Below, one piece after another: positions 9,571 through 18,337 of a stretch of 64,000 bases of DNA. Position numbers and translations under genes: made by a program. The notes under the pieces are model-generated. The model worked only from the letters and a program-made list of their open reading frames with translations. It did no database searches and was not told the origin of the DNA. This DNA is from Paraburkholderia sabiae (lineage in GTDB: Bacteria > Pseudomonadota > Gammaproteobacteria > Burkholderiales > Burkholderiaceae). The stretch covers positions 1,364,001 to 1,428,000 of the forward strand of contig NZ_CP125296.1 in assembly GCF_030412785.1 (NCBI RefSeq), written 5' to 3'. The number at the start of each line of letters is the position of its first letter. The stretch's first letter is position 1.

Positions 9571-10251
9571 TTATTTCGCGCCGGCGCGAATTCCCGCTGT
9601 GATAAAGCTCACAAGATGCTCCGTTTTGGCTTTAGACATCCCAGCTTTTATCTTGCCCCCAGAGATGCGCTCAATTCGTCCGTCGAGTGCGCTCATAACC
9701 AGGGCGCCAACCGCGAATAAATAGGCCCAATGCGCATAGCCAGAGCCTTGACGCGGAAGCACTTCGCTTATCGCCTTGATGAACTCTGCGGCGAATGGAT
9801 CGAAAAAGTCCCTGACGATCCCACGTTCAGCTTCGCGGGGGTCGGACGCCTCACGCGCAACAAGCTTCGCGTACGCCAGTCCTGCTGCTGTATTCTGATT
9901 TTCCATTACCGGCAGCACGAACGCTCGAACGATGTGCTCCAGCAGATCTTCTCCTCTCGTCAGCGGCGCGTGAAGCATCGTTAGCCGGGAATCGAGCACC
10001 GTTTTCCTGCGCTCGAACAAGGCACGGTACAAGTTCAGCTTAGTCTCAAAATGATAGACGATTAGAGGCAAGCCGACCTCGGCAGCCGATGCAATATCGC
10101 GCATCGATACGCCATCGAAGCCACCTTCGGCGAAAAGGCGCTCGGCTACGTCAAGTATCCGCTCGCGTTTGGACACCTCGACAGCTTTCGGTGGAGTTTG
10201 TGCGGTCTTTTTCCGACTGATCTCTTTTCCTGGTGCTTCGTTTGACCGCAT
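9571..10251 (-). CDS. TetR/AcrR-family repressor
   Basis: A 226-residue TetR-type regulator. The N-terminal DNA-binding domain spans about residues 28-75 (RERILDVAERLFAEGGF, MRDIASAAEVG, VYHFETKLNLYRALFE). The C-terminal helical ligand domain resembles the CerR/DUF1956 group. It is divergent from the cyclase/fumarylacetoacetase operon, with a perfect 16-bp palindrome between them at 10338-10353. By TetR-family logic it represses that promoter until an aromatic or acyl ligand binds. A related palindrome before the CocE-type gene at 20437 suggests a wider regulon. The ligand is unknown. Confidence 0.85.
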   Translation of the reverse strand: MRSNEAPGKEISRKKTAQTPPKAVEVSKRERILDVAERLFAEGGFDGVSMRDIASAAEVGLPLIVYHFETKLNLYRALFERRKTVLDSRLTMLHAPLTRGEDLLEHIVRAFVLPVMENQNTAAGLAYAKLVAREASDPREAERGIVRDFFDPFAAEFIKAISEVLPRQGSGYAHWAYLFAVGALVMSALDGRIERISGGKIKAGMSKAKTEHLVSFITAGIRAGAK

Positions 10252-10317
10252 GGCGTCTCCGCGTTGGTGTGCCTCGATTGTACCGATGAATGAAGCTCCG
10301 CTCAGTACCCCCGGCAG

Positions 10318-10353
10318 TTTACACCATTCACCCTATGCTGTACGATCGTACAG
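10318..10353 (+). promoter_or_regulatory. Promoter with TetR-type operator
   Basis: A perfect 16-bp palindrome, CTGTACGATCGTACAG, at 10338-10353 covers the -10 element of a plausible plus-strand promoter (TTTACA at 10318, 17-base spacer, TACGAT at 10341). Placement over the -10 is typical of repression. It lies between the TetR gene and the cyclase gene and so could control both. Confidence 0.6.
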
Positions 10354-10504
10354 TCAGTTATGAGCTGGGGGTAAGCATGACTTTGCCTTCCTCCCGGACC
10401 TTAAATCGAGCCTCGCTGGCATGCGATTTCAACGCCGCGGCACGCGGCAATCCTCGAGGCAGCAAGGCCTTCAAGTTGGTCATGCACATCAGGAGCGGCA
10501 AAAC

Positions 10505-11311
10505 ATGGCACGAAAATTCGTCGATCTCTCAATTTTTCTGGAAAACGACGTCATTTCCGACCCGCCGGGCTACGGGCCGAAAATCGAGTATCTGACTCAT
10601 GAGGCCACAGCAAAGGACGTCGCCGACTTCTTTCCAGGACTGCGGCCATCCGATCTGCCTGACAGCGAAGGGTGGGCGATCGAAAACGTTCGGCTAAGTA
10701 CCCACAACGGCACACATCTTGATGCTCCATACCATTTTCACAGCACGATGAATGAAGCGACGGGGAAGCGTGAACGGTCGATCACCATCGATGAGGTGCC
10801 CCTGGAGTGGTGCTTCCAGCCGGGTGTGAAGCTGGATTTCACCGCGTTTGACGACGGGTACGTCGTTAGTGCGATGGATGTCGAGGCCGAGCTTGCGCGG
10901 ATCGGTCACGAACTTAAGCCATTCGAAATCGTCGTGGTCAACACGCGAGCTGGATCGCGATACGGGCATCCCGACTACGTTTCGAGTGGTTGCGGTATGG
11001 GGCTAGAGGCGACGATGTACCTGCTGGAGCGGGGTGTCCGTTTGACGGGAACAGACGCGTGGAGCTGGGACGCGCCTTTTGTGCACACAGCTAAGCAATT
11101 TGCCGCGACTCACGATGCATCATTGATCTGGGAGGGTCACAAGGCAGGGCGAAATATCGGGTATTGCCATCTGGAGAAGCTCCATAACCTTGAGTCGCTA
11201 CCGCCTGACGGCTTCTTTATCTCATGCTTTCCGCATAAAATCAGGGGTGGCTCCGCAGGCTGGACCCGCGCAGTTGCGATCTTTGACGACGCGCTCAATG
11301 CTGATGTCTGA
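10505..11311 (+). CDS. Cyclase-family metal-dependent hydrolase
   Basis: A 268-residue protein of the cyclase/kynurenine formamidase-like family. The family metal-binding motif is intact as [12 protein letters not shown] at residues 67-78 (H67, H71, D73). Members hydrolyse formylkynurenine, isatin or similar amide or lactam compounds. The start at 10505 is chosen because AGGAGCGG lies just upstream. It is followed after 25 bases by fumarylacetoacetase, so the two are probably co-transcribed and act in sequence. No tryptophan or isatin genes are nearby, so kynurenine formamidase is not a safe name. Confidence 0.8.
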   Translation: MARKFVDLSIFLENDVISDPPGYGPKIEYLTHEATAKDVADFFPGLRPSDLPDSEGWAIENVRLSTHNGTHLDAPYHFHSTMNEATGKRERSITIDEVPLEWCFQPGVKLDFTAFDDGYVVSAMDVEAELARIGHELKPFEIVVVNTRAGSRYGHPDYVSSGCGMGLEATMYLLERGVRLTGTDAWSWDAPFVHTAKQFAATHDASLIWEGHKAGRNIGYCHLEKLHNLESLPPDGFFISCFPHKIRGGSAGWTRAVAIFDDALNADV

Positions 11312-11336
11312 GCCAACCTAACGCTGCGGGAGCATC

Positions 11337-12650
11337 ATGAATTTGAATCACACGCACGAGTTGTCACGACGCAGTTGGTTGGCGTCAGCAAATGAAGTGG
11401 GCACCGATTTCCCCTTGCAAAACCTGCCCCTGAGCGTCTTTCGCCGCCGGAACAGCGCGGAGCCTTGGCGTGGGGGCGTGGCGATTGGTGATCAAATTGT
11501 TGACCTCGCAGCCTTGGCGCAGACGAACTGTTCGCGGGGAGAGGCCGCGAAAGCAATAGAGGCTGCGGCCGCGCCGAAACTTAATGGATTGTTGGATCTG
11601 GGGCCGAATGCGTGGCGAGCGTTACGTCACTCGCTCTTTGCGCTTCTTGAGGTAGGCTGCACGGATGAGGCAACAGTGCGGGCAACGCTCGTGGCACAGG
11701 GAGAAGCCGAATACACAGTCCCTCTCAATATTGGTGACTATACAGACTTCTATACTTCGTTGGACCACGCGCTGAATTGCAGTCGCCCTCTCGGGACAAC
11801 TGTTGGCGCAAATTTTGATTGGCTGCCTATCGCTTACCACGGTCGGGTGTCGTCGATTGACGTTAGCGGTCAGCAAGTCTACCGACCGATGGGACAGTAC
11901 GTGAGTAATGGGGCGTCGGTGCCCGTCTTTGGCGCATGCCAGCGGCTTGACTACGAGTTGGAGATCGGCGCGATAATCGGCACAGGAAATTCTCGTGGGA
12001 CGCCTATTCCGCTTGCCGAAGCACAAGAGCACATTTTTGGGCTTTGCCTGCTTAACGACTGGTCGGCCCGCGATGTCCAGGCTTGGGAGATGCAGCCGCT
12101 TGGGCCTTTCCTCTCCAAGAATTTCGCGACGACTGTATCCCCTTGGATCGTAACGACGGAGGCGTTGTTACCCTACCGCGAGGCATGGTCGCGCGTTGCT
12201 GCACGGCCGCAACCGTTAGCGTATCTGTGTTCACCTTTCAACCGCGCGTGGGGTGCTTTCGACATCAACCTGGAAGTGTCAATTCTCGGCGCGCAGCAAC
12301 TGGCGAAAGGGCTCCAGCCTCGTTCCCTGACTCGCACCAGTTTTCGACACCAGTACTGGACGCTGGGGCAGATGATTGCGCACCACACCATCGGCGGTTG
12401 CAATCTCCAAAGTGGCGATTTGATCGGGAGCGGAACAATCTCCGGCCCGTCGGAAGGCGAAGCCGGTGCGTTGATTGAATTGACGGAAGGCGGAGCCAAG
12501 CCGGTGGATATCGGTCATGGTGAGACACGCCGTTTCCTCGAGGACGGTGACACCGTAATCTTTCGCGGGTGGTGTGAGCGAGAAGGATACGCCCGCATCG
12601 GTTTCGGGACCAACTATGGTACCGTGCTGCCGTCGCCGGTTTGCGACTGA
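11337..12650 (+). CDS. Fumarylacetoacetase family hydrolase
   Basis: A 437-residue protein close in length and motifs to true fumarylacetoacetase: an N-terminal SH3-like region, VGANFDWLPIAYHGR, then LNDWSARDVQAWEMQPLGPF and NFATTVSPWIV, which carry metal ligands and the catalytic core. The family hydrolyses fumarylacetoacetate to fumarate and acetoacetate in homogentisate breakdown. No homogentisate dioxygenase or maleylacetoacetate isomerase is in the window, and its partner is a cyclase-type hydrolase, so a related acylpyruvate substrate is possible. GGGAG lies just before the ATG. It is the last gene before an IS21-type insertion 86 bases downstream. Confidence 0.85.
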   Translation: MNLNHTHELSRRSWLASANEVGTDFPLQNLPLSVFRRRNSAEPWRGGVAIGDQIVDLAALAQTNCSRGEAAKAIEAAAAPKLNGLLDLGPNAWRALRHSLFALLEVGCTDEATVRATLVAQGEAEYTVPLNIGDYTDFYTSLDHALNCSRPLGTTVGANFDWLPIAYHGRVSSIDVSGQQVYRPMGQYVSNGASVPVFGACQRLDYELEIGAIIGTGNSRGTPIPLAEAQEHIFGLCLLNDWSARDVQAWEMQPLGPFLSKNFATTVSPWIVTTEALLPYREAWSRVAARPQPLAYLCSPFNRAWGAFDINLEVSILGAQQLAKGLQPRSLTRTSFRHQYWTLGQMIAHHTIGGCNLQSGDLIGSGTISGPSEGEAGALIELTEGGAKPVDIGHGETRRFLEDGDTVIFRGWCEREGYARIGFGTNYGTVLPSPVCD

Positions 12651-12670
12651 CGTTAAGTTCCCGTTTGATT

Positions 12671-12706
12671 ACTTCCCGCTGGCGAGACCCCTGCTCAGCG
12701 GGGAGT
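12671..12706 (+). terminator. Hairpin after fumarylacetoacetase
   Basis: An 11-base stem (ACTTCCCGCTG at 12671-12681 pairing with CAGCGGGGAGT at 12696-12706, one G-T pair) starts 21 bases after the stop codon. No T-run follows, so intrinsic termination is weakly supported. Confidence 0.4.
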
Positions 12707-12731
12707 AACATCAATACTCGCACATCCCGAA

Positions 12732-12736
12732 GCAAG
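12732..12736. repeat. IS target-site duplication, left copy
   Basis: GCAAG directly before the first TGTCA of the insertion sequence; an identical GCAAG follows the last TGACA at 15406-15410. A 5-bp direct repeat fits IS21-family target duplications. Confidence 0.7.
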
Positions 12737-12743
12737 TGTCACT

Positions 12744-12888
12744 GACCGGCATATTCGAGCCATTCCGGGATCGGCGTAATCGAGCCACCGGATGATCGCC
12801 GCAATCGAGCCAGTGCATGATCGGCGCAATCGGGCCACTCGATGATCGGCGTATTAGAGCCACCGCAGGATCGGCGTAATCGAGCCAC
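12744..12888. repeat. IS21 left-end multiple terminal repeats
   Basis: Six copies related to GATCGGCGTAATCGAGCCAC begin at 12744, 12769, 12794, 12819, 12844 and 12869, an exact 25-base period. IS21-family ends carry such internal repeats as transposase binding sites. Inverted relatives lie at 15355-15374 and about 15378-15398 at the right end. Confidence 0.8.
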
Positions 12889-12980
12889 GTAGCGGGCTCA
12901 GTGTTCTGTCGGGCGGCAGCCCGAAACGCATTTCGAATTTCCACAACCCGGTACCTTCAGGCTTTTTGCCCGGAGGGCCG

Positions 12981-14525
12981 ATGAGTCGAAGGAGGTTCGA
13001 AGTGTTTGAGTATCGACAGGTTCTGGCGCGCATGCGTCAGGGCGATTCCGACCGTGACATTGCCAGCGCACGCCTGATGGGGCGTGGGAAGCTGAAGACC
13101 GTCAGGCAGGTCGCGCTCGCTCGGGGCTGGCTCGATCCCGGTCGGCCCTTGCCGGACGACGCCGAACTGGCAGCGATCTTCGGACGCAATCCGAAGCTGC
13201 CGCGTAGCTGCGTCTCCACGATTGAACCGTTTCGCGATCTGGTGCGCGGCTGGTATGACGCCGACGTGCAGGGCACGACGATCTTCAACGCGCTTCAGCG
13301 CAACCACGGCTATACGGGCAGCTATTCGGCAGTGCGGCGCTTCCTGCTGCACCTGAAGGCCGAGCGCGGCGCGAGAGCGACGACGATCCTGGAGTTCGCA
13401 CCGGCCGAGGCCGCACAGGTCGACTTCGGCGCCGGTCCGGTGCTCACGCATGAGTCCGGGGTTCTGCTCAAGACATGGTTCTTCGTGATGACGCTGTGCT
13501 GGTCGCGTCATCAATACGCCGAGGTCGTGCTGGATCAGACGGTCGAGACGTGGCTGGCCTGTCACCGGCGCGCCTTCGAATGGTTCGGTGGCCGCGTCGA
13601 ACGCGTGATCATCGACAACGCCAAGTGCGCGATCACAAAGGCGTGCATGTACGACCCCGAGGTACAGCGCTCGTACGCCGCGCTGGCCGAGGGGTACGGC
13701 TTCCGGATCGATGCATGCCCTCCACACGATCCTGCGAAGAAGGGCGTCGTTGAGGCCGGAGTCAAATACATCAAACGATCCTTCGTGCCGCTGCGCGAAT
13801 TCCGCGATCTCGCCGACGCCAACCGTCAATTGCGCGACTGGGTGATGCAGCAGGCCGGCACGCGCGAGCACGGCACGACGCGCGAGCAGCCGCTTGCACG
13901 TTTCGCCATCGAGAAGCCACTGCTCGCCAGACTGCCCGATGTGCCGCCAGTGCTGGCCGTATGGTGCGAGGTCAAGGTCCATACCGACGGGCACGTCGTC
14001 TACAAGAAGGCACTGTATTCGGTGCCGTTCACGCTCGTTGGCAAGCAGCTGTGGCTGAAGGCGACCGACACGGTCGTGCAGGTGTTCCACCGCCATGAGC
14101 TCGTCGCGACCCATCCGCGCCTGCGCAAGCCCGGCGATCGCCACACGGTGCGTGACCACCAGCCGCCTGAAGCGCAAGCGTGGCTCGAGCACGATCCACA
14201 GTGGTGCCTGGCGCGGGCAAAGGATATCGGGCCAGCCTGCCACGCGCTCGTTCTCGCGATGTTCAACGACAAGGTGCTCGTCAACCTGCGCGGCGCGCAG
14301 GGCGTCTTGAGGCTTCGCGAGAAGGTCGGCGATCAACGGCTGGAGGCTGCGTGCGAGCGTGCGCTCGTGTTCGCCAGCCCCAAGTACCGCACTGTCAAGG
14401 CGATCCTCGACAAGGGGCTGGACAGCCAGCCCACCGCAGCACCAGCGCCGACGCCGGCGCCTGCCGACACCTATCTGAACGGCGGCCGCTTCGGCCGTGA
14501 CCTCCATTCCCTTCTGATCCATTGA
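12981..14525 (+). CDS. istA: IS21-family transposase
   Basis: A 514-residue IstA-type transposase. An N-terminal helix-turn-helix region (RQVLARMRQGDSDRDIASARLMGRGKL split over residues 11-40) precedes the integrase core, whose DDE triad can be read as D in AQVDFGAG (about 146), D in IIDNAK (about 211) and E in GVVEAGVKYIK (about 257). The ATG at 12981 follows a GGAGGG ribosome site; the frame also has an upstream TTG at 12966. The stop is six bases before istB. It acts with IstB to insert the circularised or cointegrate element. Confidence 0.9.
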   Translation: MSRRRFEVFEYRQVLARMRQGDSDRDIASARLMGRGKLKTVRQVALARGWLDPGRPLPDDAELAAIFGRNPKLPRSCVSTIEPFRDLVRGWYDADVQGTTIFNALQRNHGYTGSYSAVRRFLLHLKAERGARATTILEFAPAEAAQVDFGAGPVLTHESGVLLKTWFFVMTLCWSRHQYAEVVLDQTVETWLACHRRAFEWFGGRVERVIIDNAKCAITKACMYDPEVQRSYAALAEGYGFRIDACPPHDPAKKGVVEAGVKYIKRSFVPLREFRDLADANRQLRDWVMQQAGTREHGTTREQPLARFAIEKPLLARLPDVPPVLAVWCEVKVHTDGHVVYKKALYSVPFTLVGKQLWLKATDTVVQVFHRHELVATHPRLRKPGDRHTVRDHQPPEAQAWLEHDPQWCLARAKDIGPACHALVLAMFNDKVLVNLRGAQGVLRLREKVGDQRLEAACERALVFASPKYRTVKAILDKGLDSQPTAAPAPTPAPADTYLNGGRFGRDLHSLLIH

Positions 14526-14531
14526 ACGCCT

Positions 14532-15320
14532 ATGCATCCCAGTCCAGAACTGAACACGATCCTCAAGCAGTTGCGCCTCTCGGGCATCCTCGACTCGCTC
14601 GAGCAACGCAACCGTCAAGCCATCGACGGGCAACTTGCCTACACGGAGTTCCTCGCCACGCTTCTGCACGACGAGGTCGCGCGGCGAGAGCAGAAGAAGC
14701 TCGGCGTGCGGCTCGCCCGCGCTGGCTTCTCCCTAGGCAAGACGCTCGAGAACTTCGACTTCGACCGCGTGCCCAAACTCAACCGCGCTCACATCTATGA
14801 TCTCGCCGCCGGCCGCTATATCGACGAGAAGGTCTGCGTGCTGATGGTCGGCCAAACCGGCGTCGGCAAGTCGCATCTCGCGCAGGCCCTGGGCCACTGC
14901 GCCGCACGCCAGGGCCGCGATGTCCTGTTCATCACGCAAACCGAATTGCTCAAGAAGCTGCATGCAGCACGGGCGACTGAGCTCTATGAACGCAAGTTGC
15001 AGCAGTTCGTGCGCGTTCCGGTGCTGATCGTCGATGACTTTGCACTCAAACCCCTGCGTGCGCCCCACGACGAAGACTTCCACGACCTGATCGCCGCCAG
15101 GTATGAGCGCGCGGCAACTATCCTGACGTCGAATCTCGACTTCAGCGAATGGGGCGACGCATTCCCCGACAACCGCATCCTCGGTGCTGCCACGCTCGAT
15201 CGGCTACGGCACGGCGCCTACCGTGTCGTCATTGAGGGTGAGAGCTTCCGCAAGCCGAAACCGATGCCCGAAAACGGCGAAAACGTGGTTGCAAAATCAG
15301 GCAAAAAAACGCATTCTTGA
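14532..15320 (+). CDS. istB: IS21-family helper ATPase
   Basis: A 262-residue AAA+ ATPase of the IstB/DnaC-like family. Walker A is GQTGVGKSHL at about residue 107 and Walker B is VLIVDDF at about 163; the sensor region reads ILTSNLDFSEW. IstB forms oligomers on DNA and presents the target to IstA. It begins six bases after istA and is co-transcribed with it. Full length, with no frameshift. Confidence 0.9.
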   Translation: MHPSPELNTILKQLRLSGILDSLEQRNRQAIDGQLAYTEFLATLLHDEVARREQKKLGVRLARAGFSLGKTLENFDFDRVPKLNRAHIYDLAAGRYIDEKVCVLMVGQTGVGKSHLAQALGHCAARQGRDVLFITQTELLKKLHAARATELYERKLQQFVRVPVLIVDDFALKPLRAPHDEDFHDLIAARYERAATILTSNLDFSEWGDAFPDNRILGAATLDRLRHGAYRVVIEGESFRKPKPMPENGENVVAKSGKKTHS

Positions 15321-15405
15321 GTCCCTTCGAAATCGCGTTTCGGGGCCATTCCAGGTGGCCTCATTACGCCGATCATCCCCGGCTCGATTACGCCGATCCG
15401 TGACA

Positions 15406-15410
15406 GCAAG
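15406..15410. repeat. IS target-site duplication, right copy
   Basis: GCAAG immediately after the terminal TGACA, matching the left copy at 12732-12736. Confidence 0.7.
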
Positions 15411-15525
15411 GGAGGTTTTCAGGTGAGCTGCGCGGAGTCCACGTCTGGGCGTTCGAGCGTCAATCAATAGTCGTCGAGCCGTCGGCTAATTTGGCCCGGC
15501 CTCGATGCAGCCGCAATGGTTTTAG

Positions 15526-15765
15526 TTAAGAATAGTCTGGAATCCGCATGGCCGGTCGTTCCGGTCCCGATGGAAAGACACACCAGTTTCCATCTCGATG
15601 GCGAAAGAAGAACATCTCCTTCGAGCCTGTTCCGTTGTCTGCGGTAACACACGCATAACGCCCAATCGCGGATCGCCCATAGTGTCTGACTCTGAAACCC
15701 CGCTCAGGGTCCGGCGACAACCAATAATGGACCATTGCCCTTAACGATCGTCCTTCTCTTTCCAT
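15526..15765 (-). CDS. Small hypothetical protein
   Basis: A 79-residue frame with a good ribosome site (GGTGGAGAGGG ending three bases before the ATG). The protein has alternating aromatic and charged segments (MVHYWLSPD, GFRVRHYGRS, RYACVTAD, MFFFRHRDGNWCVFP) that look like a compact beta-rich fold. I do not recognise the family with confidence. No partner gene is adjacent: it lies between the IS21 insertion and the alpha/beta hydrolase. Real coding status is moderately supported by the ribosome site and plausible composition. Confidence 0.45.
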   Translation of the reverse strand: MEREGRSLRAMVHYWLSPDPERGFRVRHYGRSAIGRYACVTADNGTGSKEMFFFRHRDGNWCVFPSGPERPAMRIPDYS

Positions 15766-16088
15766 TGTCCCTCTCCACCTACTTCAACGTCATCACTTCC
15801 AGAACGGGTTCAAGAGGAGTGGTCGGGCTTTTAGCCCACGACGCTACTGACCGGGATTATTTTGGTTGTGTTGGTATGCGGTGAGTCCGTCGAATCGACG
15901 GCCCAGCACTTCGTTGTTGGCGATGCCCCTGCCAGCTGGAACAACTTTGCGCAGTGCGGCGAGAACTTCTTACGACGAGATATCTTTGTCGAAATGGGCT
16001 CCGGCATTCGCGGAGGCGACGCACGTTGCACCGTGCGTACTTTGGAGCCTTGCAGTCGCCCGCTGCCGGCCGGCAGTTTGCCTGTGAA
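15766..16088. other. Intergenic stretch, no gene recognised
   Basis: A stretch of 323 bases between the small hypothetical gene and the alpha/beta hydrolase. Short open frames exist on both strands but none has a ribosome site and a protein-like composition. I see no strong hairpin. Confidence 0.4.
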
Positions 16089-16793
16089 CTAAGCCATCTC
16101 TGCGAGTATCCTGGCCAATTCATCGGGCCTGTTGTTCGCGACCATGTGATTGGTATCTATCTCGAGATACCGCCATGCCGGAGAATCCTTAGCGTGCCGG
16201 GCGGCCCGCCAAAACGCTTCGTTTCCGATATCCCCTTCCGGCGCCAGTTTCGCCTTAATGTAAGTTCTTTTGAACGGAAATGACTCAAGGGCCTGTGAAA
16301 GGAAAACCGGCTCCGTGAACGTCCCGATTGGTTGCGTCGTTCGCCGGGCGTTCATCCATTCAGCTTCGGCGGGGCTGTCAAATTCGCGAGTGGGACCATT
16401 CAAAAGCCAATCCTGCCCGAGTTCGACCTTTGTACGGCCCTCGCGCCCGATGTGTGAACTGACCGTTTCTCCACTACTCGGGACGAATGCATCAAGATAG
16501 ACCAAGTGGGAAACACGCGCTGCGATGTGCTCGAGCGCGCCAGTCACGACGAAGCCCCCGTAAGAGAAGCCCACGAGGATGATGTTGTCCAGGTCCTCGT
16601 ACAGTATGTGGTTGACCACGTCACGGACGTGCGTTCCAAGACCGACCTGGGGACTAGAGAGGTGTACGCGCTCACCAACGCCGGTCAGATTGGGGGTCGA
16701 CACTTCATGTTGCTCAGCGCGGAGCAGCCGACGAACATGACGGAAGCCATTTGCGCCGCCCCATGCGCCGTGAACTAATACATACGAACTCAT
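16089..16793 (-). CDS. Alpha/beta hydrolase, small esterase type
   Basis: A 234-residue cytosolic hydrolase. It has the oxyanion-loop motif HGAWGG at residues 9-14, nucleophile elbow GFSYGG with Ser77, and a C-terminal histidine in DTNHMV (H216). The length and HGAW start resemble the EstC/methylesterase-like group (plant salicylate esterases and bacterial relatives), which cleave small aromatic or lactone esters. An AGGAG ribosome site precedes the ATG. It lies downstream of an MFS carrier and a porin on the same strand, so uptake followed by hydrolysis of an ester is a reasonable reading. The substrate is unknown. Confidence 0.8.
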   Translation of the reverse strand: MSSYVLVHGAWGGANGFRHVRRLLRAEQHEVSTPNLTGVGERVHLSSPQVGLGTHVRDVVNHILYEDLDNIILVGFSYGGFVVTGALEHIAARVSHLVYLDAFVPSSGETVSSHIGREGRTKVELGQDWLLNGPTREFDSPAEAEWMNARRTTQPIGTFTEPVFLSQALESFPFKRTYIKAKLAPEGDIGNEAFWRAARHAKDSPAWRYLEIDTNHMVANNRPDELARILAEMA

Positions 16794-16940
16794 TCGAATT
16801 CTCCTGACTTTTTTGAACGGGTGAAAAAGAAAAATGGATCGTGCAGAGATGCGCCACTGGTCCCGGTCGGCCCTGGCGATTCGGGCTATCCTCGCAATGA
16901 GTAAGCTGAATGCACAGCTAATCGGGCGCGGGTGCAGCCT

Positions 16941-18185
16941 CTATCCTTTCCCCGTCGCGATGGGTCCAGCAAGCATTTCCGAGTCCTGCTGGTCAATGCG
17001 CCCGAACCGCGGTAGCCGAAGTATTGTGATAGCACTGATTGCACGCAATGCGGCCGCAGCCCATAACGTAGTTCTGTAGTTTCCTGACATATCAAATGCC
17101 CTGCCTGCGGCGGCGGGTCCAATTGCGCCGCCGATTGCGAACATCGAATAAATGACGGAGTACACGAACCCGTACCGTAACATTCCGAAATAACGGGCCG
17201 TCAAGTAGGCCATCAGATCGATTTCGACTCCTAAGGAAAGTCCGGTCAAAGCGGCGGCGAGAGGAGCCGTGGTAGTTCCAGTGAAGAGTAGTAATACGAA
17301 CGAAATGGAAGTTAGCAAGAACATGCATGCCGCAACGTAAGGCGCGAACAGATGGTCGACGAGATAGCCGGTCGCCAGGCGCCCAACGATAGCCCCGATC
17401 CCGACGAATCCAGCCACGCTCGCGGCGGCGAGCGCGCTCAGTCCAGCGTCGCGAAGCATCGGCACCAAGTGAACGATGACGGCGCCTACAGCGATAGCGA
17501 CAGCTGTGAACGCGATTCCGATAATCCAGAACACAGGCAACCGAAAGACGCTGGTATCTACCATTATCGTTTGCTTGCGAGCGGCAGAAACTTTTAGTCC
17601 ACGGGTGAAATGCAGGACAAACGGCCACGCGACCAGCACCAATATTGCAAGTGTTACGTACCCGCCGCGCCAACCGTAAGCTTGAATGATGGTGGCCAAA
17701 AGCAACGGCAATCCAGCGGTGGTGACGGCGACACCGGACATGGCAATGCCCAGCGCCAAGCCTCTCGCTTTATCGAAAGCGCCCGCCACAATGTGCGTAT
17801 ATACGACCGGAGTAGCGCCCAGCCCGAGAAGTGCGGCAAGTCCGTAGAGGCTCTGGAAAGCCAGAACGGATCTTTCGCAGCGGCTTATTGCGAACAGTAC
17901 GGCCGCCAGAAGGGGAATCGAGAGGAGCGCCAGCTTCCTAACGCCGTAACGGTCGATCAATACTCCAAGCCCTGGCGCCGCGACCGACAGGACGACGGTC
18001 GCCAATAAATACGCCATTGATATCTCGCCGCGGTTCCAACCAAATTCAGAATGCAGCGGCCCAATAAAACTGCCGAGACTGTAAAACATGATTGGAACCA
18101 GGCCCACTGCGCTCCCGACGGTAGCTGTTAACAGCAACGACCACCCACGACGAAATTCTGCTAGCTTGCTTACCGCGCGCTCCAT
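16941..18185 (-). CDS. MFS transporter
   Basis: A 414-residue carrier with 12 predicted membrane segments. The loop between segments 2 and 3 carries GVLIDRYGVRKLALL, the MFS signature. Overall it resembles the oxalate/formate- or monocarboxylate-type branch (N-terminal SLGSFIGPLHSEFGWNRGEI), which moves small organic anions. GGGAGG lies upstream of the ATG. It sits between a porin and an alpha/beta hydrolase on the same strand, which suggests one import-and-hydrolysis operon. The substrate is not predictable. Confidence 0.85.
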   Translation of the reverse strand: MERAVSKLAEFRRGWSLLLTATVGSAVGLVPIMFYSLGSFIGPLHSEFGWNRGEISMAYLLATVVLSVAAPGLGVLIDRYGVRKLALLSIPLLAAVLFAISRCERSVLAFQSLYGLAALLGLGATPVVYTHIVAGAFDKARGLALGIAMSGVAVTTAGLPLLLATIIQAYGWRGGYVTLAILVLVAWPFVLHFTRGLKVSAARKQTIMVDTSVFRLPVFWIIGIAFTAVAIAVGAVIVHLVPMLRDAGLSALAAASVAGFVGIGAIVGRLATGYLVDHLFAPYVAACMFLLTSISFVLLLFTGTTTAPLAAALTGLSLGVEIDLMAYLTARYFGMLRYGFVYSVIYSMFAIGGAIGPAAAGRAFDMSGNYRTTLWAAAALRAISAITILRLPRFGRIDQQDSEMLAGPIATGKG

Positions 18186-18337
18186 ACATTACCTCCCATT
18201 GCAATTTCGGGTCGAAAGCACCGGCCCCGTGCCACCTTTCGGTTGCACCGGGATGGCCTCGGTAACATCCTGCTGTTCCTTCGCCTCTAGCGATCGCGTA
18301 CACGTCGGGGAGGCGAGCGGATGAACGAGAAGGCCTG

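Larger units (their letters stand above)
12737..15405 (+). mobile_element. Complete IS21-family insertion sequence
   Basis: About 2.67 kb bounded by TGTCA and TGACA and flanked by the GCAAG duplication. It carries an istA transposase and an istB helper ATPase gene on the plus strand, the standard IS21 layout. The left end has six imperfect 20-bp repeats at an exact 25-base period, and the right end has at least two inverted copies. Open frames, matched ends and an intact target duplication indicate a recent and possibly active insertion. It landed between the fumarylacetoacetase gene and the next genes and disrupts no gene I can recognise. Confidence 0.9.

Noticed and set aside
12957..14669. 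A 570-residue minus-strand open frame across istA.
   Set aside because: The istA frame on the other strand has the DDE motif and IS21 context; the antisense frame has no recognisable domain.
15831..16092. Short overlapping frames and a minus-strand protein-like stretch (VVPAGRGIANNEVLGRRFDG) with an in-frame stop.
   Set aside because: It might be a decayed gene, but I cannot link it to any family and there is no start signal.
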